From Streptomyces sp. A0958 (lineage in GTDB: Bacteria > Actinomycetota > Actinomycetes > Streptomycetales > Streptomycetaceae): a DNA stretch of 64,000 nucleotides. A program made the position numbers and the translations under genes. Where the stretch lies: the NCBI RefSeq assembly GCF_004795035.1, contig NZ_SSBK01000002.1, forward strand, positions 124,001 to 188,000, written 5' to 3'. The notes beneath the pieces are model-generated. The model saw only the letters and a program-made list of their open reading frames with translations. It was not told where the DNA came from and did not search any database. This document shows positions 27,346 through 36,347 of the stretch, piece by piece (within the stretch, counting starts at the first letter, position 1; every line of letters begins with the position of its first letter).

Positions 27346-28344
27346 TCAGACCGCGGATTTGCGTACGAAGCGGCCGATGAGCCAGTTGACCGCGGCGATG
27401 AGCAGCAGGAGGGCGAGCATCGCCCAGGCCACTGCGGCGGCCGGACCGAGATGCCCGAGGTTCCAGCCGTAGTTGTAGAGGTAGATGCTGAGGGTCTCGT
27501 ACTGGTTCTCGCTGCCGCCGATAGCGCCGAGCTTGCCCCCCTCCAGCAGCAGGGGCTCGCCGAACAGCTGCATGGAACCGATGGTCGAGATGACGATCGT
27601 GAAGAGGATCGTGGGCCGCAGCGAGGGGATGGTCACCTTGAGGAACTGCTGCCAGCGCGAGGCGCCGTCGAGCGAGGCGGCCTCGTACAGGTCGGACGGC
27701 ACGGCCTGCATCGCGGCGAGGTAGATCAGGGTGTTGTAGCCGGTCCAGCGCCAGATCACGATGGCGGAGATGGCGATCTTGGATGTCCAGTGGCCGTTGG
27801 CCCAGTTGGTGTCACCGAGGCCGACGAAGTGCAGCGCCCAGTTCAGCAGACCGCCGTCGGCCCGGAAGACCAGGGCGAAGACGAGGGCGGCCGAGGCCAC
27901 CGAGGTGGCGTACGGGGTGAGGATGACCGTCCGCCAGAAGGTGCTGGCGCGGAGCTTGTAGTTCAGCAGGTGCGCCAGGCCCAGGGCCACGAGCAACTGC
28001 GGGACCGTCGACATGACACCGATCAGGAAGGTGTTGCTGACGGCCGTCCAGAACTCCGAGTCGTGCAGGATCGTGTCGAAGTTGTCCCAGCCGACCCATT
28101 CCATCTGGTCCAGGCCGGTCATCTCGATCCGGTGCAGGGCGATCCAGCCGGTGTAGATCAGCGGGTAGAGCCCGAAGGCGCCGAAGACGAGGAAGAACGG
28201 GGCGATGTAGGCGTACGGCGACGCCTTGTCATCGAACCGCCAGAGGCGGCTCCGCCACGTCTGCCGGCGGGTGTTCGCCGGCTTCCGCTGGGAGCCAGGA
28301 GGCGGCGGGGCGTATACGTCCCGGGTGGGAGACGAGGTGGCCAC
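27346..28344 (-). CDS. cebF: Cellobiose ABC transporter permease
   Basis: The 332-aa protein is a MalF-type permease: a 40-residue cytoplasmic N-terminus, about six membrane segments and the EAA motif (EAASLDGASRWQQFLKVTIPSLRPT). The start is GTG at 28344 after GGAAGGA. The 208-nt gap to cebE holds a hairpin that may set the excess of binding protein over permease usual for these operons. Confidence 0.94.
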   Translation of the reverse strand: MATSSPTRDVYAPPPPGSQRKPANTRRQTWRSRLWRFDDKASPYAYIAPFFLVFGAFGLYPLIYTGWIALHRIEMTGLDQMEWVGWDNFDTILHDSEFWTAVSNTFLIGVMSTVPQLLVALGLAHLLNYKLRASTFWRTVILTPYATSVASAALVFALVFRADGGLLNWALHFVGLGDTNWANGHWTSKIAISAIVIWRWTGYNTLIYLAAMQAVPSDLYEAASLDGASRWQQFLKVTIPSLRPTILFTIVISTIGSMQLFGEPLLLEGGKLGAIGGSENQYETLSIYLYNYGWNLGHLGPAAAVAWAMLALLLLIAAVNWLIGRFVRKSAV

Positions 28345-28517
28345 GGGCGGGATTCCTTCCCTGGAGTGCTTGAGTTACCCGGGTACGAGGCGGGGGCCGA
28401 GGACGTGTGCGGTGGGCTTCCACGGGGCGGCCGGGGAGGTGCCCGGTCGCCCCGTGCAAGCCCGCCGGCAGACGCGCCCCGCACGGCTCCGCACCCGCGG
28501 GATGGAGACGTGCGGGT

Positions 28518-28541
28518 GCGGGCGGCCCGGAGGCCGCCCGC
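28518..28541 (-). terminator. Attenuating hairpin between cebE and cebF
   Basis: GCGGGCGGCC-CGGA-GGCCGCCCGC is a perfect 10-bp stem 12 nt downstream of the cebE stop on the minus strand. It has no U tract and probably acts as a partial terminator or mRNA stabiliser. Confidence 0.68.
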
Positions 28542-28552
28542 CGCCGCGAACG

Positions 28553-29881
28553 TCAGCCGATCACCTTGTCGATCTTCTCCGTCGCCGCGTCCCACGCCTT
28601 GTCGGGCTTGGTTCCGCGCTGCTCCATGTTGTTGATCTGGGTGGAGATGGCTTCCTTGATGGCGGCGTCCTTCGGGCCGATGACGGCCTCGGGGATGGAC
28701 TTGGCCTCGTCGGCGTAGATCTGCCCGATCGGGGCGTCGCTGAAGTACGGGAGCGTGGCGCCCTTCACGTCGTCCAGGTCGTACGCGCCCTTGTTGGACG
28801 GGAAGACACCGATCGCCTTGAAGACGGCGGCCTGCTGCTCGGGGGCGGTCAGCCACTTGACGAGCTTGCCGGCCTCCTCGACGTTCTTGCCCGACTTGGG
28901 CACACCGAGGAACGATCCGCCCCAGTTGGCGGCGGACGAACCCGGGGCGGTGGTGATGTCCCACTTGCCCTTGTTGGCGTCACCGGCGGCGATCGAGATC
29001 TGTCCGGCCATCCAGGCGGGGCAGACCACGGTGGCCACGGTGCTCTTGCGCAGACCGGCCTTCCACGGGTCACCGAACTGGGCGAGGCCCTCGGTCAAGC
29101 CCTTGTCCGCGGCCTCGGCCGACAGGTCCCAGCCCTGCTTGACGCTGGGGCTGTCCTTGTAGATCGCCTTGCCGCTCTCGTCGTAGTACTGCTTCGAGTT
29201 CGAGCTGACCACGGCGTTGAACATCGCGCTGGCGGAGTCCATGAAGTACGTCTTCGCAGGCGCGTTCTTCTTGTACTCCTCACCGAGCTTGAGGTAGTCC
29301 TCCCAGCCACCGGAGATCTTGGCGGCGACTTCCTTGCGGTCGGTCGGCAGACCGGCCTTCTTGAAGAGCTCGGTGTTGTAGCAGAGCGACATCGGGCCGA
29401 TGTCGGTACCCGCGCCGATCACCTTGCCGTCGGCCGTGGTGGCCTGCTTCGCCTTCCAGGACACCCACTCGTTGACGTCGATGACCTTGCTCAGGTCGGC
29501 GAACTGGTCCGCCTTGGTGTCGACGATCTCCTTGATGCGTCCGACCTCAAGGCCCTGGATGTCGGCCAGACCACTGCCCGCGTTCAGCTGCTGGAGCAGC
29601 TTGGGGTAGTAGTCCTCCTCCTTGGCGGTGGTCTCTTCCTTCACCGTGATGTTCGGGTGCAGCTCGTGGTACTTCTCGAAGAGGCCGGCCTCCTTGTAGC
29701 CGAACTGGCCGAAGTCGGCGACGGTCAGCGTGATCTTCCCGTTCGCATCGGCGCCGGCACTGTCCGAGTCGTCCGAGTCGCTGCTGCAGCCGGTCAGCAA
29801 CAGGGCCGTGGCTGTCAGGCCCGTGGTGGCCAGAACCGCGACTCTGCGGCTCCGACCGGCGGCGGTGCGGGTGATACGCAT
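28553..29881 (-). CDS. cebE: Cellobiose/cellotriose-binding lipoprotein
   Basis: The 442-aa protein is an extracellular solute-binding family 1 lipoprotein with an N-terminal signal (RSRRVAVLATTGLTATALLLTGC) and lipidated Cys32, followed by a Ser/Asp-rich linker. The ATG at 29881 has AAGGAG 7 nt upstream; longer readings to 30025 would cross the control region. It captures cello-oligosaccharides for CebFG and is first in the cluster. A CebR box lies 130 nt upstream. The same sugars act as virulence signals in S. scabies (known there; not implied here). Confidence 0.95.
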   Translation of the reverse strand: MRITRTAAGRSRRVAVLATTGLTATALLLTGCSSDSDDSDSAGADANGKITLTVADFGQFGYKEAGLFEKYHELHPNITVKEETTAKEEDYYPKLLQQLNAGSGLADIQGLEVGRIKEIVDTKADQFADLSKVIDVNEWVSWKAKQATTADGKVIGAGTDIGPMSLCYNTELFKKAGLPTDRKEVAAKISGGWEDYLKLGEEYKKNAPAKTYFMDSASAMFNAVVSSNSKQYYDESGKAIYKDSPSVKQGWDLSAEAADKGLTEGLAQFGDPWKAGLRKSTVATVVCPAWMAGQISIAAGDANKGKWDITTAPGSSAANWGGSFLGVPKSGKNVEEAGKLVKWLTAPEQQAAVFKAIGVFPSNKGAYDLDDVKGATLPYFSDAPIGQIYADEAKSIPEAVIGPKDAAIKEAISTQINNMEQRGTKPDKAWDAATEKIDKVIG

Positions 29882-30010
29882 TCCACTACTCCTTGTTCCA
29901 GGGTGGGACTGGCTCACTGCGTGGCATACGCGCTGGTGAGTGCGGGTGCCGGATGGTTCAGGGGGGAGGACACGGGCAGTGCCGTTCACGCGAGAAATCC
30001 TCGTGCGATG

Positions 30011-30024
30011 TGGGAGCGCTCCCA
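30011..30024. promoter_or_regulatory. CebR box upstream of cebE
   Basis: TGGGAGCGCTCCCA is a perfect CebR palindrome 130 nt before the cebE start. Confidence 0.9.
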
Positions 30025-30231
30025 TGCGTCGATGTCGGAAGATTGCTGCCTGGGAGGGGTGGGTGTCAAGAGTTGAAGACGCTTCCGTTGCGCGAGCGTG
30101 TCCTGCAAGTCACGAGACCGTGTCCGGCCGAAGGCTTGCCAAAGCGGACCGCCCTGAGATGCGGAAGCCGAGGTTCCCGAATTCCCGCAGGTGAGAGACG
30201 TATTGAGGGTGGATCACGGAGTGCCGACCGG

Positions 30232-30259
30232 GAGAAACCGGCTAGTCTGTCGGTTTCTC
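30232..30259. repeat. Unassigned 9-bp inverted repeat
   Basis: GAGAAACCG-N10-CGGTTTCTC, a perfect inverted repeat with TAGTCT (a possible -10) in its centre, lies about 350 nt upstream of cebE and 210 nt from the FadR-type gene stop. It may be an operator or a hairpin; no gene is tied to it. Confidence 0.5.
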
Positions 30260-30469
30260 GGCATCCCCCGGAAACACTTTTCCGAACCTCCGAACTCCCC
30301 CCGGGGGCCCGCCGGGAAGTGAACGGGGCACCGCGCGGAGGGGGCGCTTGAGCACACTCACGCGTTCTTTGCCCGAACTCGACGTCCGGATGGTGACAGG
30401 AGCGGGGGGCCCGGGGGTGGCCGGAACGAAGTCGGCGTGGTGGCCGGAACGTTGTCCTCCGCCGAGCGG

Positions 30470-31165
30470 TCAGGTCGTGCGCAGCCAGGCCAGGGTGCCC
30501 TCCAGCTCCTCCTGGGCCGCACGCGCCGCCGACTCCGCGTCGCCCGCGACGACCGCCGCGACCAGCGCCCGGTGGCCCGCGTGGCCGTGCTGCGGGTCCT
30601 CCCGGCGCAGCCCGAGCAGCTCCACCAGATCGATGAGCCCCTGCCGCAACGCGGGCACGAACTCGGCGAACAGGTCGCTCAGCACCGGGTTGTGCGCGGC
30701 CGCCACGACCGCCCGGTGCACGGCGATGTCCGCGTCCACGAAGCCGGCGTCGTCGGTCCCGGCGCCCGCCGTCAGCCGGGCGGTGAGCGCCGCGTCCAGG
30801 GCGGCCAGGTCCTCGTCGGTGCGGCGGCGCGCGGCCAGGCGGGCGGCCTGCACCTCGATCAGCATGCGCACCTCGTAGACGTCGGCGACCGAGGCCCGCC
30901 GCAGCCGCACCGGCCAGTCCTCCACGGCGTGGTCGGCGACGACGAAGACGCCGGCGCCCTGCCGGGACCGGAGGAGGCCGAGCGTGGCGAGCGTACGCAC
31001 CGCCTCGCGGACCGTGGAGCGGCCCACGCCGAGCTCCCGGGCGAGGGTCGTCTCGCCAGGGAGCTTCGTGCCGACCGGCCAGTGCCCCTCGGTGATCCGC
31101 GTGCGCAGATGGCTGGTGGCCTGTTCGACGAGGGGGCTGGGGCGGAGCGGGCCGAGCGAGGACAC
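30470..31165 (-). CDS. FadR-subfamily GntR regulator (FCD domain)
   Basis: The 231-aa protein has a GntR winged helix (GHWPVGTKLPGETTLARELGVGRSTVREAVRTLATLGLLRSRQG, residues about 27-70) and an all-helical FCD domain with the metal-binding pattern of Asp and His residues (VDADIAVHRAVVAAAHNP, GHRALVAAV). It is divergent from leuA with 53 nt to the leader peptide, so it may control leuA or itself. The ligand, probably an organic or amino acid, is unknown. Confidence 0.92.
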   Translation of the reverse strand: MSSLGPLRPSPLVEQATSHLRTRITEGHWPVGTKLPGETTLARELGVGRSTVREAVRTLATLGLLRSRQGAGVFVVADHAVEDWPVRLRRASVADVYEVRMLIEVQAARLAARRRTDEDLAALDAALTARLTAGAGTDDAGFVDADIAVHRAVVAAAHNPVLSDLFAEFVPALRQGLIDLVELLGLRREDPQHGHAGHRALVAAVVAGDAESAARAAQEELEGTLAWLRTT

Positions 31166-31181
31166 GGGATCACCTGTCAGG

Positions 31182-31211
31182 TTGTCTGAGGGGTTGCGGT
31201 CTGGTTACTGT
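31182..31211 (+). promoter_or_regulatory. Promoter of the leuA leader
   Basis: A -35 TTGTCT (31182-31187) and -10 TACTGT (31206-31211) are 18 bp apart. Initiation 6-8 nt downstream would fall on the ATG at 31219, making the leader peptide mRNA leaderless. Confidence 0.55.
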
Positions 31212-31218
31212 ACCGGCC

Positions 31219-31266
31219 ATGACGTACCGCGGTCTCCTTCTTCTCGGCTGCCGCGGCGGGGCCTGA
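31219..31266 (+). CDS. Leucine-rich leader peptide of leuA
   Basis: A 15-codon frame, [15 protein letters not shown], holds four consecutive leucine codons (CTC CTT CTT CTC, codons 6-9), the hallmark of ribosome-mediated leucine attenuation. A GC-rich hairpin follows 6 nt after the stop and leuA 73 nt after. It is too short for gene finders. When leucyl-tRNA is scarce a stalled ribosome should favour read-through into leuA. Position, leucine run and hairpin fit together; the mechanism is inferred. Confidence 0.75.
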   Translation: MTYRGLLLLGCRGGA

Positions 31267-31272
31267 AGCGAT

Positions 31273-31295
31273 CGGCACCCCGCCGCGGGGTGCCG
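31273..31295 (+). terminator. leuA attenuator hairpin
   Basis: CGGCACCCCGC-C-GCGGGGTGCCG forms a stem of 9-11 bp between the leader peptide stop and leuA. Confidence 0.7.
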
Positions 31296-31339
31296 TGCTG
31301 TGCCGGTCGCATCCGGCGATGCGAGAAGAGACACCGTTC

Positions 31340-33160
31340 ATGCCCGAGTTCATGCCCGAGTCCATGTCCACGGCCACGTCCGCGGCCGCGTCCGACGCCC
31401 GGTCACCCCTGCACGGCTTCCCCACGATCTGCACCCCGCGCGGCCCGGTCCCCGATGACGCGCCCCGCTGGAATCCCCAGCGCTCCAGCTCCATGCCGTC
31501 GCACCGCTACCGCTCCGCGTTCGACCGCGTCGAGATCCCGCTGACCGGGCGGAGCTGGCCGCAGGCCCGTATCGAGCGGCCCCCGCTGTGGGTTCCGGTC
31601 GACCTCAGGGACGGCAACCAGGCGCTGGCGGAACCGATGGACACCCCGCGCAAGCGGCGGATGTTCGATCTGCTGGTCGCGATGGGCTTCAAGGAGATCG
31701 AGATCGGCTACCCGTCCGCGAGCCGCACCGACTTCGACTTCGTACGGCACCTGGCGACGAGCGGGGCGGTGCCCGACGACGTCACGGTGGTCGTCTTCAC
31801 CCCGGCCAGACCGGACCTGATCGAGCGCACCTTCGAGGCGGTCGCCGGCATGGACCGGGTCGTCGTCCACCTCTACATCGCGACCGCGCCCGTCTGGCGC
31901 GAGGTCGTCCTCGGCCGCGACCGGGCCGGGGTGCACGGCGTGGTGCTGGAGGCCGCACGGCAGATGGACCGGCTGGCACGGGCCAGGCCCGGGGCGGACA
32001 TCCGGTTCCAGTTCTCGCCGGAGGTCTTCATCCTGACCGAACCGGACTTCATCCTGGAGGTCTGCGACAGCCTGACCGAGCTGTGGGACGCCTCGCCGGA
32101 CCGCCCCGTCGTCCACAACCTGCCGGCCACGGTGGAGATCGCCACACCCAACGTGTACGCGGACCAGATCGAGTACATGCACCGCCACCTGGCCCGGCGC
32201 GGTTCGGTGATCCTCTCCGTCCACCCGCACAACGACCGGGGCACGGGCGTGGCCTGCGCGGAGCTGGCCGTGCTGGCGGGCGCCCAGCGGGTGGAGGGCT
32301 GCCTGTTCGGCAACGGGGAGCGCACCGGCAACGTCGACCTGGTCAACCTGGCGCTCAACCTGCACGCCCAGGGCGTGGACCCGATGATCGACTTCTCGGA
32401 CATCGACGAGATCCGCCGCACGGTCGAGCACTGCAACCGGCTGCCCGTGCCGCCGCGCCATCCGTACGGCGGCGACCTGGTGTACACCGCGTTCTCCGGC
32501 ACCCACCAGGACGCGATCAGCAAGGGCTTCGCCCACCGCGCGAGCGGCGACGCGGAGCTGTGGGAGGTGCCGTACCTGCCGATCGACCCGGCGGACGTGG
32601 GGCGTACGTACGAGGCGGTGATCCGGGTCAACTCGCAGTCGGGCAAGGGCGGCATCGCCCATCTGCTGCGCGCCGGGCACGGTGTGGACCTGCCGGCCGG
32701 GATGCGGGCGGACTTCTCCCGTACGGTGCAGCACGCGACCGACGAGAGCGGTCTGGAGGCCACCGGGAAGGACCTGTGGAGCCTCTTCGAGAGGGCCTAT
32801 CTGGTCCCCGGGCGGGACGGGTCCGTCGCCCTGACGTCCTGGTCGGCGCAGACCGGACCGGCCGGTGAGCACCGGTTCGTCTGCACGCTGCGGATGGACG
32901 ACCGGGAGGGCGACTACGAGGGGACGGGCACCGGCCCGGTCACGGCGTTCGCGGACGCGCTGGCGGCGGCCGGGGTGGAGGTGGGCGTCCTCGGCCTCAC
33001 GGAGCAGGGGCCGACGGATGCGGCCGGGGCCGGGGGGATCACGGCGTACGCGCGCTGCCGGGTCGGCGGCGAGGAGTGCTGGGGCGCGGGCCGGGACGTC
33101 TCGGGCGTCGCCGCGTCGGTGGCGGCGGTGCTGTCGGCGGTGAACCGGGCGCGGGGGTAG
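31340..33160 (+). CDS. leuA: 2-isopropylmalate synthase
   Basis: From the ATG at 31340 this encodes 606 aa: a DRE-TIM synthase domain ([36 protein letters not shown]) and a C-terminal LeuA regulatory domain (from about residue 470) for leucine feedback. It condenses acetyl-CoA with 2-ketoisovalerate as the first step of leucine synthesis. AGAAGAG lies 9 nt before this ATG. The N-terminal 60 residues are variable. Regulation probably combines leader attenuation and perhaps the divergent FadR-type protein. It looks different from the LeuA type I remember as housekeeping in Streptomyces, so it may be a second copy. Confidence 0.94.
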   Translation: MPEFMPESMSTATSAAASDARSPLHGFPTICTPRGPVPDDAPRWNPQRSSSMPSHRYRSAFDRVEIPLTGRSWPQARIERPPLWVPVDLRDGNQALAEPMDTPRKRRMFDLLVAMGFKEIEIGYPSASRTDFDFVRHLATSGAVPDDVTVVVFTPARPDLIERTFEAVAGMDRVVVHLYIATAPVWREVVLGRDRAGVHGVVLEAARQMDRLARARPGADIRFQFSPEVFILTEPDFILEVCDSLTELWDASPDRPVVHNLPATVEIATPNVYADQIEYMHRHLARRGSVILSVHPHNDRGTGVACAELAVLAGAQRVEGCLFGNGERTGNVDLVNLALNLHAQGVDPMIDFSDIDEIRRTVEHCNRLPVPPRHPYGGDLVYTAFSGTHQDAISKGFAHRASGDAELWEVPYLPIDPADVGRTYEAVIRVNSQSGKGGIAHLLRAGHGVDLPAGMRADFSRTVQHATDESGLEATGKDLWSLFERAYLVPGRDGSVALTSWSAQTGPAGEHRFVCTLRMDDREGDYEGTGTGPVTAFADALAAAGVEVGVLGLTEQGPTDAAGAGGITAYARCRVGGEECWGAGRDVSGVAASVAAVLSAVNRARG

Positions 33161-33264
33161 CGGCCACCGGGAAACGGAGGGGGCGCACCCCGGCCGGGGG
33201 TGGGGGGATGGGGACCGGCCGGGATGCGCGGGGGGAGGTGGTTCCCGGGGTGACGGCGGTCGGG

Positions 33265-34755
33265 CTACTTGTAGGCGCCGAGCGCCTTCGTGAAGGCGAG
33301 CGGTTCCTGCGTGATGGAGCTGCACGTGGCGTCGGCGGTCGGCTTGGCGCCGCCCGCGCACTCCTTGTCGCGGGTGCCCGACCACATCGCGAGCCGGGCG
33401 AGGCCCTTCTCCTTGGCGAAGGCCACCAGCTGGGTGGCGTCCTCGACCTCGAAGACCTCGGTGCTGACGTCGTTCACCCCGATCATCGGGGTGACGGCGA
33501 CGGCCTTCCACGCGTCCGCGTCGGAGAGCCCGAGCACGCCCTTGATCTGGGCCTGGGTGGCGGTGGCCGCCTGGATGGCGTACGTGCCCATGTCGCCGCT
33601 GTAGGAGGCGCCGTAGTCCATCGCCATGACGTTGACCGCGCCGACGTCCACGCCGTTCCTCTTGGCGTCGGCGATCAGGTCGACGCCGGGCTGGGTCAGG
33701 CCCTCGGGCATCACCGGCAGGGTGAAGGAGACGTCCAGGCCGGGGTGGGACTTCTGGAGCTGGGCGATGGCCTGCGAGCGGCGGGTGTTGGCGGCGGTGT
33801 CGGGCAGCGCGCCGCCCTCGATGTCGAAGTCGACCTTGGTCAGCTCGTACGTGTCGACGACCTTGCCGTAGGCGGCGGCGAGGCCGGCGGCCGAGGAGCA
33901 GCGCAGGGCCAGTTCGGAGCCGGCGGCGCCGCCGAAGGAGACCCGGACGTCGCCGCCCGCCGCGCGCAGGGCGCCGATCCGGGAGGCGACGTGGTCGTCA
34001 CCGAGGCCGGTGACACCGCCCCAGAGCGGGGCGCAGCTGCCGCCGGAGGTGATGAAGGCGAGGTTGAACTCCTTGACCCCGGTCCTGGTCGCGGTGTCGA
34101 CCAGGTCGTACGCCGGGTAGAGCGAGGTGTCGACGTACGGGGCGAAGCGGGCGCCGCTCGCCGTTCCGCCGTCACCGTCGTCGGTCCTGGTGGGTGTCGG
34201 CGTGGGGGTGGGGGTTGCCGTCCCGGTGGGCTTCTCGGTGGGCTTCTCGGTGGGGGTGGCCGTGGGGGTGGGGGTCGCGGTCTCGGTGGGGCGGCCGCTG
34301 GGTTCCGGGGTCGCTCCGGTGTCGACGGAGCACTTCTCGCCGTCGATGAGGCAGCCGGTGGGGTCGGCGGCCGTGCCGTCGGAGCTGGTGACGAAGCCGA
34401 TGGTGACGGACTTGCCGGCGGCGAGCTCCTTGTCCCAGTCGGCCGGCTTGACCGTGACGTGGCTGCCGCTGACGGTGTGCTCGCCGTTCCACAGGGAGCT
34501 GAGCTTCGTGCCCGCGGGCAGGTCGAATTCGAGCGTCCAGTCGGTCTTGGTCCGGTCGGTGTCGTTGGTGACGACGTACTGCCCGGTGTAACCGCCGGTC
34601 CAGCCGCTGGTCCGGGTGTAGGCGGCGCCGACCGCCGCGGCCTGGGCCGTGCCGGTGAGGGCGAAGACCGTTCCGCCGATCACGGCCGCGGCGACGACCG
34701 CGCCGACCGCCTTGGTCCTGGTGCCCACCGTGCGCCGGTGCCTGCTGGTGCCCAT
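33265..34755 (-). CDS. Secreted CBM2-GH18 chitinase-like protein
   Basis: The 496-aa protein has a signal peptide (AVVAAAVIGGTVFALTGTAQA), a CBM2 cellulose/chitin-binding domain (residues about 42-145), a Pro-Thr-rich linker of TPTPT and TEKPTEKPT repeats (about 150-195) and a GH18 barrel with VDFDIEG, i.e. D309, D311 and the catalytic Glu313. It should act on chitin or related polymers outside the cell. A CAGGAA site precedes the ATG. Two CTTA(A/G)G repeats lie about 100 nt upstream, suggesting control by the two-component system encoded just beyond. Confidence 0.93.
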   Translation of the reverse strand: MGTSRHRRTVGTRTKAVGAVVAAAVIGGTVFALTGTAQAAAVGAAYTRTSGWTGGYTGQYVVTNDTDRTKTDWTLEFDLPAGTKLSSLWNGEHTVSGSHVTVKPADWDKELAAGKSVTIGFVTSSDGTAADPTGCLIDGEKCSVDTGATPEPSGRPTETATPTPTATPTEKPTEKPTGTATPTPTPTPTRTDDGDGGTASGARFAPYVDTSLYPAYDLVDTATRTGVKEFNLAFITSGGSCAPLWGGVTGLGDDHVASRIGALRAAGGDVRVSFGGAAGSELALRCSSAAGLAAAYGKVVDTYELTKVDFDIEGGALPDTAANTRRSQAIAQLQKSHPGLDVSFTLPVMPEGLTQPGVDLIADAKRNGVDVGAVNVMAMDYGASYSGDMGTYAIQAATATQAQIKGVLGLSDADAWKAVAVTPMIGVNDVSTEVFEVEDATQLVAFAKEKGLARLAMWSGTRDKECAGGAKPTADATCSSITQEPLAFTKALGAYK

Positions 34756-34851
34756 CGCGTTCCTGCCTCGTCGTACGGAAGTGGGGGATGCGGGAGCACG
34801 CTAGCGGCAACGAAAGGCGTAAATGGTGCGATCCGGGCCCGAGTTGATGTT

Positions 34852-34867
34852 CTTAGGTTGGCTTAAG
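34852..34867. promoter_or_regulatory. Direct repeat, possible response-regulator site upstream of the GH18 gene
   Basis: CTTAGG and CTTAAG are direct hexamers with 10-nt spacing, the arrangement bound by OmpR-family regulators. It lies about 100 nt before the GH18 start and just after the kinase stop codon. Confidence 0.45.
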
Positions 34868-34925
34868 GAAGGCATCGGCCGCCCTAAAGGTTCGGACCGC
34901 CCAGGGCGCGGCCCCAGGCCGTATT

Positions 34926-36347
34926 TCAGGCCACGCCCTGGGTGCCGCGCCGCTTGGCCCCGCGTCGCTGCCGGCCGACCCGGTGGCCGCGCCCCCGCCG
35001 CTCGGGCCGCTGCCCGTCGAGCCCGATCCAGACCCGCACCTCGGTGCCGCCGAGCACCGAGCGGCCGATGCGCACATCGCCGCCGGTGGACTCGGCGACC
35101 CGGCGGACGATGTCGAGGCCGAGGCCGGTCGAGCCCACCGCGCCCCGTGCCCCGCCGCGTCCGCTGCCGCCGCGCGCCAGGGCGGCCTTCGGGTCCGCGA
35201 TGCCGCCGCCCGCGTCCGAGACCAGCACGATCACCGCGTCCCCGCTGTGGTGGACGTCGACCGCGAAGGCGGTGCCCTCCGGGGTGTGCCGGAAGACGTT
35301 GCCGGGCAACGCGTCGAGTACGGCGGCCAGTTCGGCGCGGGCGACCGGGATGCGTACCGTGCGGTCCACCCCCGCGAGGCGCACCTCGCGGCCCTCGTCC
35401 TCGGCCAGCGCGGACCAGAAGGCCATCCGTTCGCGGATCACCTCGCAGGCGTCGCAGCCGGCCCCCGGCCCGCCCGGCTGGGTCTGCGGGCGCTGTTGGC
35501 GGGCGGTCCTGATGATCGTGTCGACCTCGCGTTCCAGCTGTTCGACGGCGGCCCGGGTCTGCTCGGCGGCCGGGCCCTCGCCGAGCGACGCGGCGTTCAG
35601 CCGCAGGACGGTGAGCGGGGTGCGCAGCCGGTGCGAGAGGTCGGCGGCCAGCTCCCGTTCGTTGGCGAGGAGCTGGACGACCTGGTCGGCCATGGAGTTG
35701 AACGCGGTGGCGGCGGACCGCAGTTCGGTGGGGCCCTCCTCCGGCACCCGGGTGCCGAGCCACCCCTCCCCCAGGTCGTGCGCGGCGCCCGCGAGGCGCC
35801 GGGCGGGCCCGACCATGCGGACACCGAGGCGGTCGGCCACGGCGACCGAGCCGACGATCAGCGCGATGCCGACGCCCGCCAGCGTCAGCCAGGCCGTGGC
35901 GACCCCGTTGGAGACCTCGTCCTCGGGGACGAACACCTCGACGACCGCGATGCCGCCTGAGCTCAGTGCGGTGGGCTGGAGCAGCGCGGAGCCGCCGGTC
36001 ACCTCGGTGATGGAGGCGCGGCCGGAGGTGCGTACGGTCTCCACGTCCTTGCGGGTGGCGCGCCGGCGGCCGATGTCCACCGCGACGCCGTCCGCCTCGT
36101 CGGAGGCCGGGATGTGGACGGCCATCCGGCGGGCGGCGCCGGGTTCGGCGGTGAGCACGGCCTTTTCGAGCTCGGTGCGGTCGGTGGTGATGGAGAGGGT
36201 CGGGCCGATCGTCGCGGCCTGGCGTTCGGCGTCGGAGAACGCGCGGTCGCGGGCCATCTCCTTGACGACGAGCCCGAGCGGCACGGCGAAGGCGACCACG
36301 ACCATCGCGGTGACGGCCAGGCAGACCTTGACCAGCGCCCATCTCAT
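34926..36347 (-). CDS. Two-component sensor histidine kinase
   Basis: The 473-aa protein has an N-terminal membrane segment, an extracytoplasmic sensor of about 140 residues, a second membrane segment and HAMP, then HisKA with LSHRLRTPL (phospho-acceptor His239) and a HATPase domain (GNVFRH N-box, DAGGGI, GLGLDIVRR). The C-terminal tail is very basic. The ATG overlaps the regulator stop (ATGA), so they are one operon. The stimulus is unknown; the downstream GH18 gene suggests cell-wall or chitin signals. Confidence 0.93.
   Translation of the reverse strand: MRWALVKVCLAVTAMVVVAFAVPLGLVVKEMARDRAFSDAERQAATIGPTLSITTDRTELEKAVLTAEPGAARRMAVHIPASDEADGVAVDIGRRRATRKDVETVRTSGRASITEVTGGSALLQPTALSSGGIAVVEVFVPEDEVSNGVATAWLTLAGVGIALIVGSVAVADRLGVRMVGPARRLAGAAHDLGEGWLGTRVPEEGPTELRSAATAFNSMADQVVQLLANERELAADLSHRLRTPLTVLRLNAASLGEGPAAEQTRAAVEQLEREVDTIIRTARQQRPQTQPGGPGAGCDACEVIRERMAFWSALAEDEGREVRLAGVDRTVRIPVARAELAAVLDALPGNVFRHTPEGTAFAVDVHHSGDAVIVLVSDAGGGIADPKAALARGGSGRGGARGAVGSTGLGLDIVRRVAESTGGDVRIGRSVLGGTEVRVWIGLDGQRPERRGRGHRVGRQRRGAKRRGTQGVA

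Larger units (their letters stand above)
29882..30469. other. Control region upstream of cebE, otherwise empty
   Basis: The 588 nt hold the CebR box at 30011-30024 and an unexplained inverted repeat at 30232-30259. Open frames here continue into neighbouring genes or lack coding bias, so I annotate no gene. Confidence 0.55.

Noticed and set aside
24763..28635. 1290-codon open frame on the plus strand across bglC and ceb permeases
   Set aside because: Antisense to well-supported bglC, cebG and cebF; lacks domains and a ribosome site.
30348..30878. Plus-strand frame starting TTG near 30348
   Set aside because: Mostly antisense to the FadR-type gene; no coding bias in its free part.
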